From NCBI GenBank assembly GCA_021234155.1, contig JAJEKV010000026.1:16420283-16484282 (forward strand): a DNA stretch of 64,000 nt, written 5' to 3'. Each line of letters starts with the position of its first letter. Positions within the stretch are counted from its first letter, which is position 1. Made by a program: the position numbers and the translations under genes. This document shows, piece after piece, positions 11,127-20,990 of the stretch. The notes under the pieces were generated by a model, which did not search any database, was not told where the DNA came from, and saw nothing but the letters and a program-made list of their open reading frames with translations. Source of the DNA: Isoetes taiwanensis (Eukaryota > Streptophyta > Lycopodiopsida > Isoetales > Isoetaceae).

Positions 11127-11645
11127 CTAATTGATAGACCCGTTCTTTGAGTGCGGCGGGTGGATTATGAGCAAGAGCCGATTGAAAACGGAGTGTTGGA
11201 AGGATGTATTCAAAACGGCATGAGAGCTTCCTCGACCATAAACCAATTTAAAAGGAGTGTGACCGGTAGCAATCTTGAAACAAGTATTGTAGGCCCAAAG
11301 AACAAGAGGAAGTTTTGTGCTCCGCCAACTGCGGGGAAGCGTCACAAATTTTCTTGAGAATGTTGACCCGAGTTTTGTTGGTGCTTTACGCCAACCCATT
11401 GCCTTGAGGATAGTAAGGTGTGCTCTTGTGATGATGTATCGAGAGATAATCCGTCGGCTCCTTGATAGTATGATTGATGAAATGAACACCACGGTCACCC
11501 ACCAGCCCCGCGGTAGCGGCAATCGCGTGATAATTTGTTGATAGAGGACTCTAGTCGCTTCTTTGCCGCAAAGTTTGTCCGGAAGTGCACAAGCTTCGCC
11601 CATTTGGTGGCGTGAGTCGGTGAGAACTGAGAATGTATCGGACAC
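11127..11645 (-). CDS. Integrase catalytic core of the Ty3/gypsy element
   Basis: On the minus strand the DDE core is visible in pieces: a DRGVHFI block (second Asp, near 11490), then TPYYPQGNG (before the catalytic Glu, near 11400), and KLPLVLWAYNT with TGHTPFKLVYGR (11270-11340). At least three frameshifts separate these. The core catalyses strand transfer of the element DNA. As written it is not translatable in one frame. Confidence 0.85.
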   Translation of the reverse strand: MSDTFSVLTDSRHQMGEACALPDKLCGKEATRVLYQQIITRLPLPRGWWVTVVFISSIILSRSRRIISRYIITRAHLTILKAMGWRKAPTKLGSTFSRKFVTLPRSWRSTKLPLVLWAYNTCFKIATGHTPFKLVYGRGSSHAVLNTSFQHSVFNRLLLIIHPPHSKNGSIN

Positions 11646-11656
11646 GAGTGTGCAGC

Positions 11657-12421
11657 CTAGCGGGAGGATCTATAGGTCCCACAAAGTCCATTCCCCATTT
11701 GTTGAAGGGAAGTGGCATGCACGGCCGGCGTCAAGGGAAGAGCATCACGGGCGTGGAGGCCCCACCGGCCCGGCAAAGCGTCACACGTGCGGGCGTGGGC
11801 GTGAGCATCTTTGAAGAGCGTGGGCCAATAATACCCGGCTAGAAGGATTTTGCGTGCCGTGGTGTCACCATGAAAATGACCACCACCGAGCCCTTGATGA
11901 GCTTCTCGAACAATGTCTGGAACTTCATGAGGTAGAACACAGCGTCGAAGGATGGTGTCCTTACCCTTTTTGTAGAGATGTCCGGCAACCATGGTGTAGT
12001 CACGGACCTCTCGGAGAAATTGATGGCGACGGGATTGTCGCCATGGCGAGAGAGGCGTCTCGTCTTCTGGTGGAAGAGCACCTGTGAGGAGGTACTGCTG
12101 AAAATCATGGAACCAATGTGGTGTTGCCGTGACTAAAAAGAGCTGAGCATCAGGAAAGGCGTCTGAGACCCCAGTTGCGGGATCATCTGTGTGGATGCGT
12201 GAAAGATAATCCGGAACAACATGAGATTTGCCAGCCTTATGAACGATTTCAAAAGGAGCAAATTCTTGGAGAAGAAGGACCCAACGAGCAATGCGGCCCG
12301 TGGGCGTGGACTTGTTGATCAAATAGAGGAGTGCTTGGTGGTCCACAAAGAACTTGATTTGACTGCCCAAAAGGTAATGACGAAGCGTTGGACACGAGAA
12401 AAATGAGACCCAAAGCTTCAC
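11657..12421 (-). CDS. RNase H end and integrase zinc-binding domain
   Basis: This is the longest intact frame of the element (254 codons, minus). It begins in RNase H (TLRHYLLGSQIKFFVDHQAL, with the DHQAL motif) and passes through FEIVHKAGKSHVVPDYLSR, the conserved end of the RT-RH module. It then enters the integrase HHCC zinc domain (GGGHFHGDTTARKIL.GYYWPTL followed by a C-x2-C block). The D-x-LSR linker and H-H-C-C pattern are standard for Ty3/gypsy pol. Confidence 0.92.
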   Translation of the reverse strand: MKLWVSFFSCPTLRHYLLGSQIKFFVDHQALLYLINKSTPTGRIARWVLLLQEFAPFEIVHKAGKSHVVPDYLSRIHTDDPATGVSDAFPDAQLFLVTATPHWFHDFQQYLLTGALPPEDETPLSPWRQSRRHQFLREVRDYTMVAGHLYKKGKDTILRRCVLPHEVPDIVREAHQGLGGGHFHGDTTARKILLAGYYWPTLFKDAHAHARTCDALPGRWGLHARDALPLTPAVHATSLQQMGNGLCGTYRSSR

Positions 12422-12429
12422 TCCCGTGG

Positions 12430-13700
12430 CGAATAGTTGCGCTCAGCAGAAGTGAGTTTTCGGCTGGCGTAGCGATTTGGTTTGTCAGTGTGCGCATCAT
12501 ATTCTTGAGAAAGAACAGCTCCAATAGCAAACGCCGAGACATCGACATGAACGTGAAAGGGCTTGTCCCATTGAGGAGGAACAAGAACCGGTGCCTGAGT
12601 AAGCAAAAAGCTTCAAATTATTGAGCGGCTTCCGCTGGGAATTCCAAGCCCGTGGATTAGCCACCCGTGAGTTTATGAATGGGATCTGCAATGGTCGCGA
12701 TCCGTGTATGAAGGTGGAGTAATAATTGACCTTTCCTAGGAAAGAGCGTGTCTCCTTGATATTGGCTGGTGCTTGAGCCTTGAGCACACAACCGATTTTG
12801 GCGGGATCGGTGGTGATTCTGCTTGCGACAACATGGCCTAACGAACACCGAAGTGGCGCAAAAGGTGCATTTCGGGATTGAGACTAATGCCCACTCATCA
12901 CATTTCTGGAAGACGAAGTTCCAATTTATCCAAATGGTCACCATGGAACTGTAGGCGAGAAGTCATCTTGAAAAATTTGCAAGAAGGGATTTTCTTTCAT
13001 GAAATCATGAAAAAGCGGAGAGCATGATGCGTTGAAATGTTGAAGGAGAGTTGGATAATCCAAAAGGAACCACCTTGTAGGCAAAAGTGCCCCGCCTGGT
13101 GGTGAAAGTGGTCTTGAGTTGATCGAGTCCTTGATGGAGATCCGATTGTAGCCAGAAAAACCATCCATAAAGGAGTACATCTCATGTCCACCACTTCTTC
13201 CGAACTTGGTCCGTGAAGGGAAGTGGAAAATGATCACGCTCCCGTGGCCCGATTGAGTTTTCGATAGTCCACACAGGCGCCGATCTTACCATTGTGCTTA
13301 AGGGCAATGACGATGGGGCTCACCCATTCGTAATGTTTGACCTCATAGATCAAACCTGCAGCAAGGAGTTTGTCAATTTCGCCTTGACGCGATCACGGTA
13401 ATTAGGGTTGAGCCTTAACCGCCGTTGCTACTAATCGTGGGTGCATCGATTTGGTAGGAATGGTGAGTTCCCCAAGCTTTTGTTGATTCCCCTAAGATCT
13501 TTGTAACTCGGTGCGAAAATGTGTTTGAATTTTTTGAACAGCTTGACGGCCCTGTTACGATAAGGAGCCGGAAGATTTGCAGCAATGCGGACAGGTTGAT
13601 TGTTGCCGACGTCCACAATCTCCGACTTGAGAGTCTGAATATGGGGTATGACTTCGTATCCCGGACAATGTGTGCGGGGAGGTTGGAGCATAACCGGATC
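12430..13700 (-). CDS. Reverse transcriptase of the Ty3/gypsy element, frameshifted
   Basis: Minus-strand blocks in order: a linker (EIVDVGNNQPVRIAANLPAP, 13560-13620), EWVSPIVIALKHNGKIGACV-DYRK (13260-13335, RT fingers), YSFMDGFSGYNRISI (13140-13180, containing the first catalytic Asp), QDDF (12950-12960, on the frame edge) and the thumb (ETRSFLGKVNYYSTFI near 12700-12760). Shifts between blocks are single bases. The expected YxDD region around 12940-12980 is degraded. Confidence 0.85.
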
Positions 13701-13739
13701 GTGGCACTTTTTTGGTGAAAAAAGAGGTTGCTTTCGGTT

Positions 13740-14430
13740 TCATCTAGCGAGAGGTTGCTTCATGACAGGCGTGTATATCAACGAGTTGCGGGAGTGTCGG
13801 ATCTGAAAAAAGTGATCAACGCGTTGGATTCGATTGCAAGGAGCCGTGGGGGTCAAGCAAGGCAGCCACGGCCGGTCCTCTTCAAGAGTCATTTCTCCCC
13901 AAGGATCAGCATATTCGGGGTAAGATGACAGAGGCATACTCACAGGTGGAGCCTGAACGTGATAAATATTCTGAGCTTCTTCTTCGATTAATGCGAGAGA
14001 GGGTTCCGCATTGTCAACAGAAATGATCCTGCCTGTTTGCAAGTCCATGGTGGCATTGAGATGACCATCAGTGATGACTAACTGGTCCGAGGCCCAGTAA
14101 TGGATACTCTTTGCCTGGCGGAGAAAAGGTCTGCCTACCAGCGGTTCATAGTCACCGGATCTTCGCCCGCTTTCCAAACTCCAAATTCCATGGGAAAGCG
14201 GAGATCACCAATGTTGATGTGAAGAATAGGTGTGACGCCTTGAGGTCTCGTGATATGGCCATTAGCCAATTTGATGTCATATGGGGCACGAAAGAGTTGT
14301 GTGATGCCCATTTGTTTGGCGGAGTTTATCCGTGATGAGATTGATCTACGCTACCTCCATCGATTTGAACATGGTTGACTTGCTGATTTCCCACCGTGGC
14401 ATGGACCGTGGGTGTAGAGGTAGCCACGGC
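13740..14430 (-). CDS. Aspartic protease region of the Ty3/gypsy element
   Basis: On the minus strand VQIDGGSVD (about 14345-14370) is the protease-like D-(T/G)-G-(S) motif of the retropepsin fold. It is followed by FRAPYDIKLANGHITRP and IGDLRFPMEF, then, in the ORF ending at 13740, LVGRPFLRQAKSIHYW. The order between the CCHC gag and RT is the normal place for protease. In retropepsins DTG or DSG is usual. DGG would be an unusual active site, or a miscalled base. Confidence 0.65.
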
Positions 14431-15093
14431 CCCAACTAAAAGCAGGGGGGAGTGGTAACGGTCCTGAGAGCGGAGACGAGAGTTTTAAAATGGTTGCCAA
14501 GCTTAAAGGAATTTTGATCTTGGCTAGCTCCTCTTGGAGTTCGAGAGGTACATGAGAAAAAGGATCTGCTGGTTCCACCGGTGCGGGAGTGCATGGCGGG
14601 GAAGCAAAGAACTTTGAGTAAGTCAACCTCGGCTGCAATATTGGGATATGTCCGAGGCGTGGAGGTTGAGATGTTGAAGGGTATCTTGTCTTTGTTGAGC
14701 TCTAGTGGTGGCATGAACATTTGCCAATGTCGCGGCCTTCAACGGCTTGCATGAGGTTCAAAATGCTTTGGCGAACTTTGGGCATGACATGTGGCATGAG
14801 CTTTTCCAAGTCGGTGCAAAGTGAACCTTTTTTTCGTCCTCATGAGGAATGGTGTCAACTGCAAAAGGCGGGTTGCGTGCCCTTCGAATAATAGTCAAGG
14901 GACGTGATGCCTTGATGCGGCGTGAAACTAAACCAACCCAATTTGACCACCGGACGGGAGGATTAAGTGCCCGAAAAATTTCCTCTTGGGCTTGTTGATC
15001 CAGGTTGAGGTTGATTTTGGAGAGCGGGTTGATAAGCGTGATTCTTTGGCTCTTGGTGGCTTCTTAAGAACTGGTCGCGGGCCTTGTTTGCCA

Positions 15094-15699
15094 TTAGCGA
15101 GCGAGTTGGTAAGCCATGAGGCGGACCGATGTGGTCTGATTTGTGCCGAGAAGTCGCACACGAACTTGGGGAAGTTGAGGACACGCCGTGGTGGTATGAC
15201 CCCATTCTTGGCAGTGATAACACCGAGCTTTAGAAGGATCAAAAGGAGGGCGTTGGTTGGATCCCGTGGTTTGGTCCCATTCGGTGATAGAGTTGCGTGG
15301 GCTGCACTTTTTGAAGAGGTGGCTGAGCGATAGTCGCGATTGTTGCTGAGGTGTGGTTTGCACTTGATAAACCATTTTGTTGAGCGGTGTGGGATGAGTG
15401 CGAAAGTGCACTCTTAAAGTGGCATGATTGCACATGTTGCATCGCTTGCAATGAGGCGGGCCATTGGTGGAGTTGCACTCATTGGCCAAATGGCCTTGGT
15501 ATTTGCAAATATGGCACCGATTTGATACATGGCTGTGGATTAGCGTGTTGAGGCTGAACAGCCGTTTGTGGAACCATGGCGAGGTGGAATGAGCGGGAGC
15601 TCTTGAAGAGCCGCCTCTGGGAAACATTGACTGAGTGATTGACAAGGTCGATAGCCTGCTCCCAAAGTTTTTGGGCCTTGAGTATTCATCATGAGTCAA
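15094..15699 (-). CDS. Gag nucleocapsid with two CCHC zinc knuckles
   Basis: A 201-codon minus-strand frame carries CHICKYQGHLANEC (residues 62-75) and CYHCQEWGHTTTAC (160-173), both perfect C-x2-C-x4-H-x4-C knuckles that bind packaged RNA. A C-x2-C-x2-C cluster lies between them. Upstream sense frames (15812-16096, with AHMEEFEALVVLNG) and Pro/Ser-rich frames to 16671 cover the rest of gag, separated by shifts. Confidence 0.9.
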   Translation of the reverse strand: MTHDEYSRPKNFGSRLSTLSITQSMFPRGGSSRAPAHSTSPWFHKRLFSLNTLIHSHVSNRCHICKYQGHLANECNSTNGPPHCKRCNMCNHATLRVHFRTHPTPLNKMVYQVQTTPQQQSRLSLSHLFKKCSPRNSITEWDQTTGSNQRPPFDPSKARCYHCQEWGHTTTACPQLPQVRVRLLGTNQTTSVRLMAYQLAR

Positions 15700-15811
15700 T
15701 AGCGGGAGGAAGTCCTTGGAGAAACCGGACCAAAATCTGGCTCGTAGGGTACTCCTTGAGCTTACTTAGCGTAGAATGTGAAGTCGATCCGCAAAAAATC
15801 CCTGGCGGAAC

Positions 15812-16671
15812 TCAGTGGCTCTTGTTGAAGTTCATTGAGTTGCTTGAGATGAAGTTGATCATCATCCGTGGTCCGTAATGAGACGTAAAAAGCGATCGCG
15901 CATTTCGACCAGTCTTGTTTCCAATGGCTTTTGTTGGACATAAGCCATTGATGAGGAGAGCCACGAGGTGGTGGTGGAAAAAGATGTGGAATTTCAGTTG
16001 AGGTTGCGCGTGACCATTTAGGACGACTAGAGCCTCAAATTCTTCCATGTGGGCCTGAGCACTTTGGTCTAACGGTTTGCCTTTTCGTGTTGCCAAAGGT
16101 GGGATAAGTCGGTTCAGTCCGAAAGGTAGATGTGAAAGTCTTTGGGCTGGAGGAACAAAGATAGTGAGGATATTGAGGTTGAGGTGGATGTGGCATTGTG
16201 CACTTTGAAAAGCCGGACCACGATGAAGGGGTGGCTACCGGTTGAGAAACCGGGCGAAAATTTGGAGCATTGGTTTTGAGATCCGTAAGGTTGTAAACAG
16301 GAAGAGCAAAGGGGAAACGTAGGGAAAGGATATTCACCGGTAGGCGCAAAGGAGACATGTGGATAGCCGTGCCCACCCCGGGAGATGATGGTTCTTGAAG
16401 GAAGAGCGTGGCCCGAAGAATGATGGATGTAGGCATGTTCGGGGGTGTGAAAGTACGGGTTGAGAAGGTTGAGCCCCATAAGGCTCCCCGATAGTGATGA
16501 GGAGACCGAGGTTGTGAGCAATGTTTGCACGCTTTGGGCGGGGAACCGGACGAGACCGACACGGGGGTGGGTGGCGCGACCGGCCCCCCTAGACCGAAGA
16601 TGGCCTCCCTCTATGTCATAAGCGCATCCATATATGTCACGGCAACGGTTCCCGACCGATGGCGCCTCCAA
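15812..16671 (-). CDS. Gag N-terminal and middle part, frameshifted
   Basis: Minus-strand frames continue upstream of the zinc-knuckle ORF. The segment QSAQAHMEEFEALVVL resembles the start of a retrotransposon gag helix region. The stretch 16035-16671 is rich in Pro, Ser, Thr and His and looks like the variable N-terminal arm. No frame is open throughout. Confidence 0.55.
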
Positions 16672-16753
16672 GCGAGGCCGTCACGAGAAAGGAGTTCTTC
16701 ACGGCGTGAAATTTCTACGCACATGGCGGCAGTAAGAAAGTAGGATAAAAATC

Positions 16754-16772
16754 GCACCCCGCGGTGCACTGC
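16754..16772 (-). promoter_or_regulatory. Atypical primer region next to the 5' LTR
   Basis: Directly 3' of the 5' LTR (minus strand) one expects TGG plus about ten bases matching a tRNA 3' end. Instead the sequence is GCAGT and then GCACC-GCGG-GGTGC, a perfect 5-bp-stem hairpin. No TGG start is visible within 30 bp. Confidence 0.5.
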
Positions 16773-17360
16773 TGTTTGGGGTCCGGGTTGAACTCCCGGA
16801 AGACAGCCCTGCAGTGAGGACCCGTGGATCTAATGAGAGTCCGGGGACTATGTCACGCGGATTTGCAAGAAGAGAAGAAAAGAAGAAAACGTAACAAATG
16901 AGAGAAAGATGATAAGCTTCCTTGATATCAATGATGAAAATACATGAGCTCTCGCAATAGAGAGAAAAACCGAAAGGAGACAAGACTCAAAACTCATCTA
17001 AAAACTTATGTGCTAACTCTACTCATATATATAGTACAATGGCCTTTGGGCCCAATATAGACACTCGACCGATCTGCGTCCGACTCCTGGAAGGAGGCCT
17101 GATTTGCAGGAATGTTGGCGGTGCCTCTTGAAGTGCCTAGAATCACGCTGACGCTGACGCTGGACAAGGCGGATGGCGCCGTCACTTGTCCGGCCGGCGC
17201 CTCTTGTTGACAGCCACGCACTTTGACTAGCGTGGTTCCGCCGCTTGGTCTTCAAGGAGCCTTGGATGTCCTGACCCCGTGGGTCGACCGAGGATCCTTG
17301 AGTTTGACCTGGTCTGTCGTATGCATGAATAGTCCTGTACCAGGAGGCACAGGACTAACA
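16773..17360 (-). repeat. 5' LTR of the minus-strand Ty3/gypsy element
   Basis: 588 bp, aligning along its length with 5714-6294. On the minus strand it begins TGTTAGTCC and ends CAAACA. A TATATATAT box (about 17024-17033) gives a plausible pol II promoter for the element, with the start of transcription expected roughly 30 bp toward lower coordinates. Confidence 0.93.
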
Positions 17361-17365
17361 AAAAG
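17361..17365. repeat. Target-site duplication AAAAG, right copy
   Basis: Matches 5709-5713 exactly and closes the retrotransposon insertion. Confidence 0.9.
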
Positions 17366-17419
17366 TTGAATTGGAAATTATCTATACGGTTTGAATATAT
17401 TGTATAGAGAAAATCTTAC

Positions 17420-17992
17420 CTTTAGTTTGTAAGAAACAAAGGGCAAAATGCTTGATCTATACTTGTATCAACATATGTAGCATAGAGTCCGCGAAGAATA
17501 ATCCCAAAGGAGAGGACCGAATCAAAGAACCAAAGCATTGTGTGCTCAACCTACCAACAGCAACAAGAGCATTGTAAAAACCTTCGAAAGAAGCTGCAAC
17601 ATACCTTTGCCCAAGCTATCAGAGATGGAATCAATATGACTAAAGCTGTAAGATGCAACAGCAATAATCCCTGATAGAATTTAAACAGCTCGAGTTGCAT
17701 TAGACGTGTCATCTGCATTTTTTCCAATACCCTTTAATTTATGATAACTTCGGTTTTCGTTTTGCTGACGATAACTGGTGAGTTGCACAGTTCAAACATA
17801 CAAAAGATGCTCAGAAGAAATAATAAATTCCATAACCAATTCCATTGCTTATCAAAATAATGCAGCATGGCAATTCCAGACATGAAATCCAATCAAAATG
17901 AGGAGACCGAGAGCAGGATGAACAAAGAATACTAGTGTAGTTGCCAGAACTCCTATTGCAAGAGCTGGCCTAGATCTCATCCTCCGGATTGT
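17420..17992 (-). pseudogene. PGAP1-like GPI inositol-deacylase, three 3' exons
   Basis: Three minus-strand exons with GT-AG borders. Exon A (about 17857-17992) encodes SRPALAIGVLATTLVFFVHP and then ALGLLILIGFHVWNCH, a hydrophobic span. Exon B (17605-17712, 108 bp) encodes MQLELFKFYQGLLLLHL and then VILIPSLIAWAK. Exon C (17420-17550) encodes VEHTMLWFFDSVLSFGIIL. These match the C-terminal membrane region of plant PGAP1 proteins as I remember it (blocks like QLEIF...LLxLH..ALMFVPSLVAW and PWF.DS). PGAP1 removes the acyl chain from GPI-inositol in the ER. Exon C has an in-frame TAA just before its donor, and exon A reads into a stop. Repeat R (18008) replaces the upstream exons, so this is a fragment. 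Confidence 0.62.
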
Positions 17993-18007
17993 CTGCATAT
18001 AATGACG

Positions 18008-18990
18008 TCACGTTGTTAAGACACCTACGGGTGTTTCCATATTAGAAATTTAAGGAACATATCAAACCTAGTTTAGTTCTGGATTTGACTCGTTTTCGTT
18101 TTTATCCTAGTGACAATTCTTTGTAGATTCATGCATTTCATGGAGCATGTATAAAATGATTATTTTCAATTATTTCCAGATCAAAATTCTTTTCCTTTAG
18201 AATAATTGGGTCCTAACCCAAATGAAGATCCCCTCGCTACATTGTGCATGGCTACAATAATATGGATGGTATCAAGTATTTTAGGCTTGCAGTAGATTCG
18301 TTGTTGTCATATTGGAAGACTTTATGCTTTGCATTTAAAATTGGACATCAAGGTGAACCAATTCTCAATTTCTGCCACAGACTACTCCACTTGTACTTCC
18401 ATGTTTCAGCCCCGTAATCGATGCACCCATAATCAAGTCTTCTTAATCCCAACATAAATCGTGATTAGATATTCTTAGTCTTGAAAGGCTTACCTTCTGT
18501 CTTGTATAACAAATCTAGATCCAAATATAGCTATAAGAATGAATGAATGAATATTCTAGAGCAATTGAATGAATCAGCCTTCAATTTTGTGGGAAGAAAG
18601 TTGTGCAAAAAACCTTAACGCAAAAGACAATGGCAACAATGCAAACAGTTCAAATGGTCATTGAAACAGATAAAATTATAAATTACAATGTTTACAAACT
18701 GAGATATTGAACTTAAAATTGAGATTTACCTTCTTTCCTCTAAGTCTAGAAAGGATTTAAGGGTCTAGACTGGTGACAATGCTCCAAGCAAGGATCAACT
18801 TTTCTCAAACACACAATGACAATGAAATTCATCTTCTGCAGAAGTAATATAGTTGGACATGGCTTGGCGTCCCTCACAGCTAAGTAGGAGCCTTTCTATA
18901 CTTAGAGGAGGGGAATGAATGTTTTTTGCTCTGCCATTTCGACACAACCCGAAGACATTGTTTGCTGTTGCCGATTGCGGGGCCCCCTCG
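18008..18990. repeat. Dispersed repeat R, copy 1 (full length)
   Basis: About 980 bp from GTTGTTAAGACACCT to GCGGGGCCCCCTCGCTGTGCC, homologous from end to end with 62420-63400 and in part with 51540-51954. It contains a (GAAT)n run and no coding potential beyond short frames. No terminal repeat, TSD or class-specific motif is clear. Confidence 0.85.
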
Positions 18991-19000
18991 CTGTGCCCCC

Positions 19001-19065
19001 CTAGTGTGTAGATAACGGCTAGTGTGTAGATAGCTAAGATAACGGCTAGTGTGTAGATAGCTTGA
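19001..19065. repeat. Short tandem repeat CTAGTGTGTAGATA
   Basis: CTAGTGTGTAGATAACGG, then CTAGTGTGTAGATAGC(TAAGATAACGG), then CTAGTGTGTAGATAGC: three imperfect copies at the edge of repeat R. Confidence 0.8.
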
Positions 19066-19205
19066 CGTCTAGCTAGAATTAACCCTTATATGATTAGATA
19101 AATGATCAATCTTTTATTGTTGTTTAAGTTGAGGTTATGATGGATTTATGATAGTTCCTTTGCTGCACCTCTTGTGCTTGTGGGATAAGGGAGGGTAGAG
19201 ATCTA
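19056..19205 (+). repeat. Diverged duplicate of relic-LTR middle segment
   Basis: GTAGATAGCTTG ... TTATGATAGTTCCTTTGCTG ... GGGTAGAGAT is a diverged copy of 19586-19745 in the same orientation. It suggests a tandem or partial second LTR in front of the relic LTR. Confidence 0.5.
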
Positions 19206-19745
19206 AAGGTTTAAATACATGACACGTCACTACGAATAATTAATGGTGCATTAACTATTCATAAGCTAAGGTTAGCTATGTAAATCATTAATTATTAAGG
19301 TGGAAACCTAACCCTAAACCCTAATTCGAATTTAGTGCTTAACCTAATATTAAAGAGGCTAAAATAGTAAATTAGTTAATGAAAACTAATCTGGAATTGC
19401 CACCATGCCCAAATCGATTGGGCAAGGTAGAACTGCTAACTTGGGACACCCAAATCCAATTTGCCCCAAAATCGAATTGAGGGACATTGGTGGAGGAAGA
19501 GCTGTTGTTCAACTCTGTTCTAGCCAGAGGGATGGAGAACCAGAGAGATAATGGGTCTAGTTCTATGATTCCGGTTAGTAGTAGATAGCTTGGATTCCTA
19601 GTCAGTCATAGGATTAACCTTTGTATGCGTAGTTGTTTGATTAGACTTTATCTCATGTTCTATCTGATATTATAGATGGATGGATGTTCTGTGATAGTTC
19701 CTTTCTGTTCCTCTTGTGTTGTATTTCTTAAGGGGCGTAGAGACC
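19206..19745 (+). repeat. Relic LTR of the chromovirus family, first part
   Basis: The block TTTAAATACATGACACGTCACT, then the AT-rich TTAATTATTAAGG part and CCCAAATCGATTGGGCAA, follow the same order as 30497-31080 (the 5' LTR of the complete chromovirus), at an estimated 65-75 percent identity by eye. It stops where a minus-strand LINE tail begins (ATAGAATAGAATAG). Confidence 0.7.
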
Positions 19746-20286
19746 TAAATAGAATAGAATAGACTTTTTAACGTCCACCTGAGACCCATAGGTCATGGGA
19801 CCCATACAATGGGCTAGTACAATCATTACTACTAGGATTAGAAAACCCCTCACTTTTCGAAGGTTTTCAAGGGAAAAACCTTTGCAAAGAATGATGATAC
19901 TAGACAAGCGGAGATAATGACTACTGAGGGCTCAGTAATTGCAGATGTTTATCTAGAACCTCAAGTATGTATAAGGCCAAGTCATGCACAGATGGTGCTC
20001 TGAGAAGTTGTGGAAGCGTGGAATGGAATGCTAAGGTCAAAAAATGATTCTGGACTATCTCAAAAGTAGGGCAACTCAGAAGAGTATGGATTTCATCTTC
20101 AATAACCTGTAACTGGCAACAGGCACATAGTCTCGCTTCTCGCGGCAATTGCGGCCGCTCCCATCTACCTGTCTCAATCCGTAGCTACAAGCTTGTTCCT
20201 GGACAATGAAGCGAGCAAATAAGCTTGGGGCCTTGGTGCCAAGGTGGGATTTATGTGTGCATGATAATGACCATCTAGAAAATAGA
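19746..20286 (-). mobile_element. 5'-truncated LINE 3' end, minus strand
   Basis: On the minus strand a zf-RVT-like block (REARLCACCQLQVIEDEIHTLL, with C-x2-C ... H-x3-C, about 20085-20145) is followed by a 3' UTR containing the GGTTTTTCCCTTGAAAACC motif and the terminal stem GACC-loop-GGTC (19783-19794). It ends in GGACGTTAAAAA and an (ATTCT)n tail. It is inserted in the relic LTR, splitting it. Confidence 0.8.
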
Positions 20287-20990
20287 GATGCTCCTAGCTA
20301 GGACCCCTTAGATCCCATTAAATGCGACATGTGCACAAGAGCCCACCGGGTTGTGGATGCTATGATGTGGTTCAGCACCAAATAACAGTCACAAGTGGTG
20401 AAGTGGGGGCGGAGCCTTGCTGAGCGTGGCCACTGGGGCTCCTACATTGTGCTAGACTTATAGTCGGTCACTATGTGTGGGCGAGGTATGGGTCTGACAC
20501 CTCCTGGGTTGCAGGAAGCGTGCCTATATGGACGCCCTGGACTCGCTATAGATTTAGGGGGATAAGTCGGGTATGGATGCGTGTGCGTCCGGGTGGCATG
20601 TATCCTCTAGTACATCCATGGAACCATTGTGATTATGGAGGGGATTCATCCCTTTCCTGCCTCATCGGACTGGGGAGATTTAACCTGGAGTAGTTTCATG
20701 GGTAACTCCATGAGATTGCATCTTCGGACGGCTACAACTATGCCATAGCATGATTCAGCCTATCTGCAAGGTGTGCATAAGAGGGGCAGATGGATTGGAC
20801 TACCCTAGCCATTGTTCTATGCCAGCCAACGCCATGTTATACTTCTGTCTGCTATTATCCGGAGGCCTTAACTGTCAGTCAGCCCCACAGAGTCTGAGCC
20901 CGGGGTAGAGCCTCATTTATGGTGTATTTCTTATATTATGTTGGCATTGTATTGTTGCCTATATGGAATATGGATGGACCACCCACAGAC
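20287..20990 (+). repeat. Relic LTR of the chromovirus family, second part
   Basis: Matches 31129-31830 in order: TGTGCACAAGA.CCCACCGGGT, TATGGGTCTGACAC, CCATGGAACCA.TGTGATT, ATCTGCAA.GTGTGCA.A.GAGGGGC and GCCAGCCAACGCCATG. It is clearly older than the two intact LTRs. It breaks at GGATGGACCACCC, where a plus-strand LINE begins. Confidence 0.85.

Larger units (their letters stand above)
5714..17360 (-). mobile_element. Complete Ty3/gypsy LTR retrotransposon (non-chromovirus), minus strand
   Basis: An 11.6-kb element with 581- and 588-bp LTRs, TG...CA ends and TSD AAAAG. On the minus strand the order is 5' LTR, gag with two CCHC knuckles, protease, RT, RNase H, integrase, a 3-4 kb extra region, polypurine tract, 3' LTR. 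The order RT-RH-IN is diagnostic of Ty3/gypsy. The integrase ends in a short WLGPYQIVQV block with no chromodomain, and extra sense sequence follows pol, which fits the Athila/Tat branch better than chromoviruses. The coding parts carry many small shifts. A hAT element (10258-10828) interrupts the end of pol. It sits between PGAP1-like exons (right) and a Rav1-like exon (left), in what reads as an intron. Confidence 0.95.
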
